DNA of 40,271 nt from Hypsibius dujardini (lineage: Eukaryota > Tardigrada > Eutardigrada > Parachela > Hypsibiidae): contig LRSR01001431.1 of the NCBI GenBank assembly GCA_001579985.1, positions 1 through 40,271 of the forward strand. The letters run 5' to 3'. Within the stretch, counting starts at the first letter, position 1. Every line of letters starts with the position of its first letter. Shown in pieces: positions 10,128 through 26,300 of the stretch. The position numbers and the translations under genes are program-made. The notes below the pieces were generated by a model. It made no database searches, was not told the origin of the DNA, and saw nothing but the letters and a program-made list of their open reading frames with translations.

Positions 10128-12377
10128 ATAAGTCTCACAGCGCGGATTACAGTACGTGTTGGTCAAAGTTTGGACGTGGACTTGTAATTCCCTCCAAAAT
10201 CGCGGGACTCTTCTATTACACTCTTGTGCATAGAGAGGAGCCAGCACATGACAGCTCGGCTGATGACCTACTTTCCAAGTATGCGGATGCGGGAGTTCGC
10301 TAAAACTAACACCTCCCCCGACTGTTCTCGGTTCCTCTCTCTTTCTCTCTTTTTCTCTTTCTCTGTCTATCTGACCACGACACGACCGCTGCCACTGCCA
10401 CTGCCGTGTCCGGTGTATAAACATGGCCACATTCCTTGGTGGCCAACTTTAGAGCCGCCCACTGAAAATGCCTTTGTAAATATTAGAGGACCGACTTAGA
10501 GCCTACATCACGTATTGTGAGCACGTCTCTCTTCCCCACACATTTTTCGCGTACGAAGCGACGGCCTCTAACTCGATCAACACCACAAGCGCGTCTCTCT
10601 CTTTTCTATTCACAACTTTTGTCTAGACATCCTCGGCGTTGTTTTATTACACTGAGCGCACTCGCTTTTCCTTCCTCCGTATGTAAAAGAGAGTTTGTTC
10701 GATCGGTCGTCCTCCCTCGCCGCATCTGCCGTTTGTTGTCGGGATCTACTTTCTGCACACAAGGGACAGGTGAAGAGAAAAGAAAGTCAAACTGGGTCGC
10801 TTGGATATTTTTGCCTGGATTATTTACACCGTCTTTAGACGTGTACGCAATTTCGCAGTCGTTTTTCCGGCATTTATGCTCCTCTTTTTGCGCTTCTTTC
10901 GAGCTTAATGGGATTTCGGACGGAGTTATCTGTCATTAAACAGGTAAGTGAAAATGAATTTTCCTGTAATAAGGCCACATTTCACTTGCTTTGTCCGATT
11001 GACTGACTGGTCAAACTGAATTTGCAGTTGCATTTTCCGGTGGATTGATTGGTTTGTCATTTGAACAATTGGTTTGATCGTTTTGCCTGATTTTGCCGTT
11101 TCATTGCTGTTTTTCGCTGTTTTTTTGTTAGAATCATTTTATTGACGCTTTGGTAGATTATCAGTAGGTCGGTAAGCATGAATAACTCTTACAAAACTGC
11201 TATTTCGCTAAAAGTTGTCAGTTGTAAGTCAGTTGTGACGAGTTTGCATCCTACTCCTAGCGTTGATTGATTGCTTGTCTTGATGTGTATGTTTGCTTTC
11301 GCTTACGCTGAATTCTCCGATTTCTTAGTTTTATCCTGTTTCGAAGAATTTCCTTAGAAGCACAGATTCCTGAGGTTGTATGGACAAATATAATTTTTTG
11401 ATAAGCTTCGCATTTGCGTCCGATGTGCTTGCCGATGAGTTTGCGGCGTTTCTACTGTAAGCTTTTTCGATTGATTGCTTGATTTTCAGCAAATATTTTT
11501 TATTCTGTCATTTCATCAACTTCGCAACAATTTTGCTATATCGTGGGATTATTAATATTCTCAAGGCTTTCAAATTACATTCGCTTGTTTCTAGTGGAAA
11601 GTAATTGTCTTTTAGAAGGTTTTATTTCCTGACCTAGTGAACTTTCACATTCACAGTCCTGCTTAATTGATTGATCGGCTCCTTTTGCGCAACCGGTTGC
11701 AATAGATTGATTATTGATTGAGTCGTTTGTTATGCTATGTTCGTGTGTCGTATTTATTGCCTGATTCTCCTGCCTTCTTCGTCAGCGTTTTGATTTTTCT
11801 TGACTGGCAATTATAATTATAATTGCTCGGGCCCTAGATTGATTGACTTTATTGGTATGATCGATGTGTGCCTTTGATTGACCGAGTTTATTGAGTCGAT
11901 TTGCATTATTTGTTTGGACAGTAGAAATGCAACATCTATCGATCTCGACAGAACTTTTTTTCAGCCAAACAAAATTTACGTCACTTTATTTAACCTTCGT
12001 ATCTGTATTTGCAGACAAAACTGTGGTGACTTGTTTCCGCGGGGAAGGACTCATTGGGAGTGGACGTGGGTGGATGACTCCTCTCGCCGGGTGGAGAGAG
12101 ATTATCTCTTGTTTGTGTGTGCGGACTCGCTCTGAATTTGTGTGACAACACACACGCACAACATGGAGTTATGATATTGGTCGGAGGAGTGAGTGGATTT
12201 GATAGATGAAATGCGGAAAAAGTCTCCCGGACGTCCCCGACATTTTATCCCCGCTCTGCAGTGACTAAACTACAGTGACTAAACTGCAGTGACTAGAGTT
12301 TCTTCCCCTGCCTGGCTTGTTTGAAGATCGAGCGCGCTCTCTTCTTCCCCTCCGGCTACGCAAACGCGGATTCTCTC
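10128..12377 (+). promoter_or_regulatory. Ena/VASP promoter side, possible 5' UTR exon and first intron
   Basis: A strong donor (AAACAG|GTAAGT) after 10943 and a good acceptor (TGTATTTGCAG) ending at 12014 suggest a noncoding exon ending at 10943 and a second exon 12015-12415 that carries the start codon. The region 10224-10940 is rich in CT runs, as many leaders are. The 140-codon frame at 10517-10939 has no recognisable domain and is probably leader sequence. No transcript data back this; the donor/acceptor pair is the only evidence. Confidence 0.4.
10990..11890 (+). promoter_or_regulatory. Cluster of TTGATTG motifs, possible intronic enhancer
   Basis: About ten copies of ATTGATTG or TTGATTG(A) occur in 900 bases, for example at 11044-11051, 11263-11273, 11470-11477, 11666-11675, 11704-11721, 11837-11846 and 11874-11882. 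TGATTGAT is the classic Pbx/Exd-Hox half-site pair. The spacing is irregular, so this is not a simple tandem repeat. It lies in the inferred first intron of the Ena/VASP gene. That it works as an enhancer is inference. Confidence 0.3.
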
Positions 12378-18317
<5,940 letters not shown>

Positions 18318-19663
18318 ACATAACAGCTGACCATTGCCCCCCGCTCGTACATGCTATACAGGCTGCCAGCAAAACCTCCTTGTGATTCTTTCGACGATCT
18401 AAGTTGATGTTTTCGTGTGTCCTTGGAAGCTTGCACAATGTTTTTGGTGGTGCCTGTAGCAACTTAAATAAGCGTTAGTTTTGTTTTTTATCTTGAGCGA
18501 CGATTTACCGTACAGCTCCGTTTTCCGTTTTTCCTACCACTTTCTCTCTCTATTTCTCTCTCTCACTATTGGTTGGAGCGATATCCTGCTTTTTGTACTT
18601 CGTCTTCCCTGAATTCCAGAAGTCCAACACCCGGCTTTTTTGATTTCCCGTCTTTATCTGGCTTCTCTCTCACGCTGCCTGTTTTTGACCAAATGGCTGA
18701 TATATATCCGTTCTTGCTAGTTGTGTCGGCTGATGATTTTGCGGAAAAACGCCAAACCCATAATTACGAGGAATACAAAACATGACAACCATTACCGCAA
18801 ACAGATCTCTCCAGGAACCATAAGGAGATACTGTCCAATTCGAAATTTAATTTGGATTCAGCGATTTGCATAAGTCAAATATTTTTCGTGAGGAGTTATA
18901 GGCAGTTTTTAAAATGGTCAAAATTTCCGGTCAAGCTATCCAGAGTTGGCATGTAGCTCCGTCCCCTGGTGCCTGAAAAATATTTAACCAATACCAATTG
19001 ATTCCACCTTCAATTTGAGGTAGGATGTTGTCTAAATAATTTTATCTATTGTATTTCAATAAACCGCTTTTTTACAGTTTTTTTACAGTCGCCAACTAAA
19101 TTTTTTAAATCATCACTGACATTGTACTAATTTAAAAAAATTAATTAAAGTCTGCGCACCGTTTATGAAAAATGTTCCTTTACAGACAAAAATCAACATC
19201 ATTTGCCGTTTCTCTAAAGTGAATACAGTAGTAGCATCGATTCAGTCGTAGGAAGGCAAACGAAATGAGTTGTCCGACGATTTATCCTAACAACGTGGTG
19301 CGGAAGTTCTCTCTCTAAACAGTTCTGTTCTGTTTGTATAAGTTCTAACCCTGGAGCGAAATTTCGGATTTAATTTTTTGCACGCATCTACAAGGCATAA
19401 ATACCGACAAAATTCACCCGGCCAGTACAAGGAAACTCGCTGGTGTGACGACACATGCCTAGTGAAGCTATGGCTTTGTTGATCTACCAAGAACACCGAA
19501 GTCAAATTAAGTCAGAACATGGAACATTATTACAATGTTACCGGATTTTCCTAACCAATATAAATGCTGTTAAATGATCCTTCACTGCACCGTGAAGAAC
19601 TCTACTGTTCCTCTGTTTATTCTGCTGTGGTTCCTCTTCCTTCAACTAAATAGAGACGTTAAA
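18318..19663. other. Ena 3' region; decayed family 2 repeat
   Basis: This holds the probable 3' UTR of Ena, with a possible AATAAA at 19058-19063. A decayed piece of repeat family 2 at about 18880-19010 shows a TTTCCGGTC motif and GTAGCTCCGTCCCCTGG. A TATA box (TATAAAT, 19559-19565) belongs to the next small gene. No further gene is seen. Confidence 0.45.
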
Positions 19664-20071
19664 ATGAATTTTAATGTGGTTGCCCTTCTGTTGTTCTTGG
19701 GATTTCTTGTTAGCGCTGATGCTTTCACCTTGGCAAACCCATTGGATGGGGAAGGTAAGTTTATGCATTGCTGGAATACCAAAATTCGATTTGCGTATTT
19801 AAGGAGAATAGGAATATTTTTCGATAGGGATAAAAAAGTTAAGACTGCTATCTTATAGAGAGAGCAAAATGTTAAACCGTTGTTTTCTGGACTGAGTTTT
19901 TACGTTGTGCTGTTTTTATGTTCAGGTGAAATCCTTTATCGGATCCGTCGAGCGCCGATACAACCACCGCGTTCTAGAAATCACAAAGATCAAGGACCCA
20001 GTTGGAAGATGGCGGGTCCATTTCTCTCCACTTTTGCTCGACGCTTGGTATTTGGCGTGCCGGTATTTTAA
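19664..20071 (+). CDS. Small secreted propeptide-like protein, two exons (78 aa)
   Basis: Exon 1 is 19664-19754 (signal peptide; GAA G|GTAAGT, phase 1). Exon 2 is 19926-20071 (TTATGTTCAG acceptor, TAA stop). Residues 1-20 form a clear signal peptide: MNFN, then a Leu/Phe/Val core, ending SADA. The mature part carries RIRR, matching the furin R-x-R-R consensus, at about residues 36-39, and a second RR further on. This would release a 29-residue basic, proline-rich peptide and a short hydrophobic tail. There are no cysteines. A TATA box at 19559-19565 and AATAAA at 20207-20212 frame the gene well. An upstream in-frame ATG at 19574 falls too close to the TATA box to be the usual start. No family recognised; a neuropeptide- or antimicrobial-type precursor is inferred only from layout. 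Confidence 0.5.
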
Positions 20072-22212
20072 CGCTCCAAATCTTTACTTCGATGCATCGG
20101 CCATATCGATATATTGTTAATTCATATTGCTTTTGGTTGGGCTTTGTAAGTTCCCCCTTACTGTTACTGTACGTCAATTTGTTGTAAATATTACTACGTA
20201 ATACTTAATAAAACGTGTATCAGCAATGATATATGTACCCTGCATACCCGTGTTCAATCGGCGCAGTGGTTCATTATAAGCAATTAATAACAGCAAAGGT
20301 AGCGGCACACATTTTCGTGTGACCTTGAAACGAATCACGCGGCCGACGTGTAGAGTATACCGCACAACGGTTGTGCGTTTTCTGCACGCGCTGCATAATT
20401 TATGCAGTGGCAGATTAACGAGCCGCAAATTGCACCGGAATAACTACAGCATGTTGGGGGAGGTATAGTGGCGGATGGACCATTGGGCCGACCGAGCTGT
20501 TGCCCATCTCCCTGCGAGGGGGCAAACATTTTTAGGCTTTTTGCATGTTAAAGCTTGCCTCCGGACCAACCTCAGTACGCCACTGGGGGAGGGAGGTGTT
20601 TTGCCAGACAGGGAGGTCAGTGTTTTGCTGCCGAGTCCTCGAACCTAAGTGCCTTCCTCCCATCCACCGCCCATGCAAGCAATGTTGAGGGGGAGGGGCG
20701 AATGAATGTGGGTATGCATTGGCCTATTAAGTGAACAAAGTGAATTAATTAAATGAAGTGTCCAAAAAACCCGATATTTCTTGTCTGATAAAACGCCGAT
20801 ACGCTACAGCTCCGCTAGCCAACGCGCTCACTCCGCTAAAACCTGCTAATTTATTATGCTTATCGGGAGTATCTGAATTAGCCGGAGCTCCGATAGATTA
20901 TCAGCATATCTCCGATGGGCAGTCGCGGATTGTGGTCGGCTTGAAGGAAAAACAACCATGAGCATGAGCATGAGCACAGCCTGCCAATTTTGACCCCTCC
21001 CCCCAAATTTATATGGGGCACTGTGGGGGCCGAGGGCCAATTGGTTTATCTGCTACTGAATGATGTGATTTCCTTGCCCCTCTGTTGACCAGAGACTATA
21101 CATATATATTAGATTAGATACTAGATACTAGAGATCGCTAGGCATAGCGGCCCTGTTATACCAACAGTATTTTTGAAGGTATATAGTATGCACGGTATAT
21201 TATTTACCGGACATCTTACAACAAGCATAAACCTGCAGTGTGCATTAAGCGCTGAACCGAACCGGTATTATTCTTGGATGCCTGTTCCGTTCCGTTTCAA
21301 TAATAAGCTTTTTATTGTTTGTTCCTTTTAAATATGGTAATTTCAGGCCGCTCTGTCCTAACGTTTATGATAGATACAACAAAAATCTTGTAAGTTTACT
21401 GGTGTTTGTGGGCCTACCTGACTCGCCTTGTAATCATCGCCAATGCAAATCTCGTAGAAAAATGTAAGTACTTACCGGTAGCTTTAAGCTGGTACAAAAA
21501 CTGTCCGGTTCAAAATATGTTTTCATCGGATGATATCGCGGCTTCGCGGTTCCACTTTGTTATGTTCTTTGTTTATTCTCTTTCAGTTCAGAATCAACTG
21601 AAAAAGCTGACCCAGTTCCCCGTGATATATCTCACTGCAATGAAGGTTAAAAAATGGCAACAAAAAAGACAAGCTGTAACTCTTGACATTTAAAACAGAA
21701 AATATTTCATCCAGCCCATCTGCATGAGGATGAATGCTGCAGTACACAAGAGGCATTACAATTCTGGATTTCAATATTTCGCTGATTTTCCCTGATTTGT
21801 CTGTTATTATTGGTATTGAACGGCAGTAAATGTACCGAAAGAAGGGAGAGGTAGCTCTGATCTTCCATTTGAGGTTTGATAATTTGACAAGCCAAAAGTA
21901 GCAAGTCCTTTTGCATGAAAGGGTGTGTATGTACACTTTCGCGAAGACAATCTTGCAGATTGCACGGTTGAGGACAATGAAATGGTACAACAAACGCGTT
22001 CTCATAATGTACACATGAATCCTTGGTAATAATACTTGGTAATATTTTGCAGTAATTATTTTCACTCGCTATAATTCTTTAGTCTTTAGGTTCTTCTTAT
22101 ACGGCTTTTGTAGGCATCAGCGCTTTAGAACTAAACGATGACACACCCCACACGTGCATCGGAAGTCCACGTCATTTGTCCGTACATAATCGCGCTCGTC
22201 TGACATCAGCAT
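20072..22212. other. No supported gene; G/C-run-rich low-complexity patches
   Basis: A polyadenylation signal for the preceding gene is at 20207-20212. Stretches at 20440-20700 and 20985-21045 have runs of G or C resembling decayed transposon sequence. A short GAGCAT direct repeat lies at 20957-20978. I find no coding exon or RNA gene that I can support. Confidence 0.4.
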
Positions 22213-22316
22213 ACAGCTGTGGGACAATTTCTCGACGAAAAACGTTAATCGGAACACCGGCATAATAACATGTGTTCCGATTAACGTTTTTCGTCAAGAA
22301 ATCGTGCCACAGCTGT
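22213..22316. repeat. Strong hairpin, 45-bp arms with 14-base loop
   Basis: The left arm 22213-22257 and right arm 22272-22316 are inverted copies with only three differences, sharing ACAGCTGTGG at the base and AAAAACGTTAATCGGAACAC at the loop side. If transcribed from the minus strand, two of the three differences become G-U pairs. It may be a short foldback transposon, a pre-miRNA-like or endo-siRNA hairpin, or a regulatory palindrome. It lies about 220 bases upstream of the ATG at 22535. Confidence 0.85.
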
Positions 22317-22403
22317 ACATACACATAGGTAAATGACCGTCGATTCCGTTCGCTTTGCGCGCAAACTTCAATATAATAAGTGAAGCGCGGTAGGTTCCAT
22401 ACA

Positions 22404-22409
22404 TATAAG
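22404..22409 (+). promoter_or_regulatory. TATA box candidate of the CaaX peptide gene
   Basis: TATAAG inside ACATATAAGC lies about 125 bases before the ATG at 22535. The paralogous gene has a TATAAAA at 36078-36084, about 165 bases before its ATG. Confidence 0.35.
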
Positions 22410-22534
22410 CGACCATGTGGCTTCAGTTTGTTTGTGAATCTCGTTAAGCAAAATTATCGTGTTTTGTACAGTTGCTTTTTGCGGTTCTCACTTCAACTGT
22501 GTGCGCCCCAGACTCCGAGCAAACCTGCATTATA

Positions 22535-22787
22535 ATGCATGTGAAGGATTTGCTTAGGTTACTTGTGGTCACTGCAATAATTATGAGCATTGCCTCTATT
22601 GCCGCTGGGAAAGTCACCGACGAGAAAGGTAAATGCCAATTTTAACCCTTTCTAGTTTGAGAATTACGTCATGTGTTCAGCGTATGCGTTATGTTTGCAC
22701 CGTTTTGTAGTTCAGAACCAGTCAACCGATCCGATTCTGCGGGAACAGCCTCTTGAGCGAAAGAAATCCGGATGCAACATACTATGA
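22535..22787 (+). CDS. Signal/anchor-CaaX small protein 1, two exons (56 aa), G-gamma-like tail
   Basis: Exon 1 is 22535-22628 (31 codons plus one base; donor G|GTAAAT). Exon 2 is 22711-22787 (acceptor CCGTTTTGTAG, TGA stop). Residues 1-24 read MHVKD, then a strongly hydrophobic segment ending AA, like a signal peptide or signal anchor. The rest is polar and ends ERKKSGCNIL: a CaaX box with Leu at X (geranylgeranylation type) preceded by basic residues. The DPILRE...R.KK..C.IL pattern recalls the C-terminus of heterotrimeric G-protein gamma subunits. The gene at 36248 has the same exon 1 length (94 bases), the same phase-1 junction, a similar start (M..KD...LVV) and the same kind of tail. That conservation argues that both ends are real. 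A secreted peptide with a chance CNIL ending is the main alternative. Confidence 0.58.
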
Positions 22788-23342
22788 ACACACATTGCGG
22801 TGCAGGCCAAACTGTGTCAAAGCTGACCACACTACCAGTTCCTGCTCAACACGCTAGTCGCCCGAGGAAGGCATTTCCGAAATTTGTTCCGATATGCCAC
22901 TTTCTACCATGTGTCCATCATGCAGGGTTGGGCTCACATGGGATGCATTTTCTCAAGGGATGGAATGAGACGTCCCATTAGGTATCCGATCAAAGGCTTA
23001 GGCTACAAGTCTCCCTCTCCTTCCACCGTTTCGTCCCCTTCCCTTTTCTATTTTTTAATACTGACCAATGTTTTCTACCTTGATAAAATGTTAGATTTTT
23101 TTTAAATCCTTATATTATTCTTGCGACAAAAAAGTTCAAATCGTAAGTATTGGAAATTACATAAGCTTTGCTCGTGCGGAGTGAAAAACTAAAATTCCTA
23201 CTTTCATCTTCACTTCCATGGTTATGGTCACATCACTTATTGGACCCCCCCCCCCGAAAGATTCAGCGTAAACTTTGGGAAACTACAGGTACGTGTGCTG
23301 TACGTCGTACGCGGGACAAACCAGGACGTGGTCAAAACGATC
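22788..23342. other. No supported gene
   Basis: This is the 3' flank of the CaaX peptide gene and of the convergent KH-RING gene. A run of ten C bases is near 23247. Nothing else is recognisable. Confidence 0.4.
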
Positions 23343-26300
23343 CTATAAGCTAGTGGGAGTGTAGATACGAACCACCAAGGAGCTCATGCCGCGGCAACAT
23401 GGGCATTCTTTCTTCATAGCAAAAGCAACGGTGGCGCATGCGTTGCAGAAGTTCATATGGCCACAAGGGATGAAGGCAGTTGTCGCTGGGGCTGCGGAAC
23501 AAATGATGCAATCCGCGTCCACTGAAACCAAGCCAAAGCTGCACCATGTAACAATATGGAAACGACTTCTAGAATCTCTACAGTTGTGCCGAATTTCTTG
23601 GCGTGCGGGGGGGGGGTGTCCGCCCACATCCCCCCTTCCCCGAATTGCCCCGTTGGACTTTCTGCGGGGATGTCTCTGAGCTGCGGACTATCTACTTTGT
23701 CTACGTCAGGGGCTCGTTCAGGGTCCCAGGGCCTCATGATAGGGCCAGGGGGCTGGGCAAAGGGGCGAAAAGTTTGTTTTTCAAAATTAAACGCATGAGA
23801 CGACATATTTTTTGTGATCATTTTGAAACTTATCGGGGCGTGGGGTATGATTCCTATGGGCCACCCTGTTATTTCAAAAAAAATTTAAAACTCTGTTTCC
23901 CCATCAAATATGGATCATTTTTTAACGTTTTTAACCTCCCATTTGCCGTTATTAATAGGGTGAGTACACATACGGCAAGAAAACTAAGCCGTTTGAGTTA
24001 AAGCCCCCTTCGCTTAGTGTAGCTGAATAGCTCTAACACGGTCAGCCTAATAGTGTGGCCGTGTGTGCATATTGGGTTCCAACAAACCACAAGTCTGATA
24101 GAAAAACATTGAAGCTTTTGAATATATTTGAAATCCCAGTGGGACCTTAAAAATCAGACCCTACACCCCCACAAGTTTCAACATCAAAAGGTCCAATTGG
24201 TTATTCAATTTCGAAAATAAACTTCTACTTCTTTGCCCATCCCTTGGCTCTACCATGAGATCTCCTGGTCCCGACTTGCAAGCACCCTAAACGAGCCCCT
24301 ATCTATACGTAAAGCAAAAAGTGCCCACTTACCGCCAATTGCAGGCCCCTCTCCGGGGGCACGTTCCGCGATAACTGTGGGGTTGGCAGTCTCAGCAGAA
24401 TTATTTACGCCAGTTGCAAGTAAAGGTCTTGTAGCAACAGGAGTTTGGCTCGCTGATTCGAGTCGTTGAACTTCTTCGTGGATCAGTTTCATTGCCGAAA
24501 GGACATTTCCAAGTGGTCCCTCTACGGACCAAGTTGTCTCGTCCCTTCCCTCGTATTGTTGTAAAAGGATCACGTTGCTGGCGGTCTGAATACGGTCGAC
24601 AAAGTTCTGACCGTGAGCCGAAACTGAATAATAACGAGCCGGTATGGAAGCGGTCTTTTGAGCGGGTTCTAGGAGCATGATATCCCGGGCTTTCTCTAAG
24701 GCCGTCAGAGTAATGCCGTTCAGCAGGTACAGGGTGACAGTCTGCGAGCAGTCCGTCACGGCGATGGACACCATACCAGGCTGCTGTCTGGCCATCTGTA
24801 GGTTCGCATGATGGGCGGCGTAGCCGATGTGACGGATCAACCAGACGGGCACTTCCACTGTCATGCTATGTCCGTAGTCGTTTTCATCCTGCAAAAGGAC
24901 CACGTCTCCTGTTGATCGTTGATTTTTAGGATGACTTCAAACATTTTTCTCATTGTTTAAGCTCTGAAAACTTCTTTTAGCAGAATTTCAAAGTTGAGAA
25001 AACAATGGAAGATTCTCCATTTTCCCTGATTTTGGCCGTAAACACTTCAATTTTGAGAATAGTTCATTTAAAAGAATTCTGACACTGTCCCTCTCAAAAT
25101 TAAATTTGAATCAATTGGCAGCAGAATTCTTATTTGGAGGTCTGGGGGCGTGGATACTGGTTATTCTCGAGCATGACCGGAAACTTACGAGTGATATTTC
25201 AGAAATGACGCATAGCTCCGCTCCCTGACGCCCAACAAAGATTCTGCTAGTGCCAAACAATTTTAAATTGAGGTTTGAGATGAACAGTGTCAAAATTCTT
25301 GAAATTAAAATATTTCCTAAAGTTGAAGTTTTTACGGTCAAAATCAGGGAAAATGGAATTTTCCAGCGTTTTCCCAACTTTCTAATTCCGCCAAAAAGTT
25401 ATCGAAGCCTGACCGATGAAATAAATGTTGAAAATCATCATAATTATAGCTCTATTCAAAAAGCGTAAAGTGAAATCATTCTGGATTCACCGTCTGAAAA
25501 TTGTCCCAACTGATCCCAGACGCGTAGCGGGGAAGGAGATAGAGCAAAATGCCATCAACTCACTTGATTAGCGGGTTTACTCCGGGTGCGCTTTTTGATT
25601 TATTTAAAAAACATTTTGCACTCGGACCAGCAAAGCTGACCAAAATCAAATGTGATTCCCCCATAAAATGGACCATAAACTAATATAATAAAAATATGTA
25701 ATTAAAAATAATTAATATGGATGTCATTATCTATTTTTAGGATTGCCTTGGTAGCAGTCTTCATTTTTATTAAAAAAAAAACAGAATGCCCCCCCCCCTC
25801 TAGAACGTTTAAGGGTAGGGAGCATTTCTAGAGGGGGGAGACCAGAACCAAGTTCGGCCAGAATCTGGCTTTTCTCTTGAAGGATATATATTTTTGGATT
25901 ACATTTCACGAAAATTAATTAGCAACTCTTGTTTAAAAATTAAAGGATTCTACTGAACTATGTTATTGTTATTGTTTAACTAAAGCAGACAAACCCTTCC
26001 GGGATATACAAAGTCTGTTTGAAGGAACTACGGACAAAATATGTATCTTCGTTTCTTTACGGAATCATCAGTTTTTAAAAAAATATTTGCCGCCCCCCCA
26101 TTTAGTTGTACACAAACCATACAAATTTTGGGAGAACTTGATGCGACAACTCGCCCGTTCTTTAGCGGCTTTGACCAAAAAAAGCAAGCTCTTATTTCCA
26201 CATATACACTTCTTTTGCTTGCTTGCGTTCTTGGCTTGTGAGAATGGCAAAGCGTCCAGTCGATTTAATCTACAATCAATCTACACTATCAATATAGTCA

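Noticed and set aside
10517-10939. 140-codon frame upstream of Ena
   Set aside because: No domain resemblance, Ser/Arg/Leu-rich composition from a CT-rich sequence; better explained as a 5' leader exon ending at the donor after 10943.
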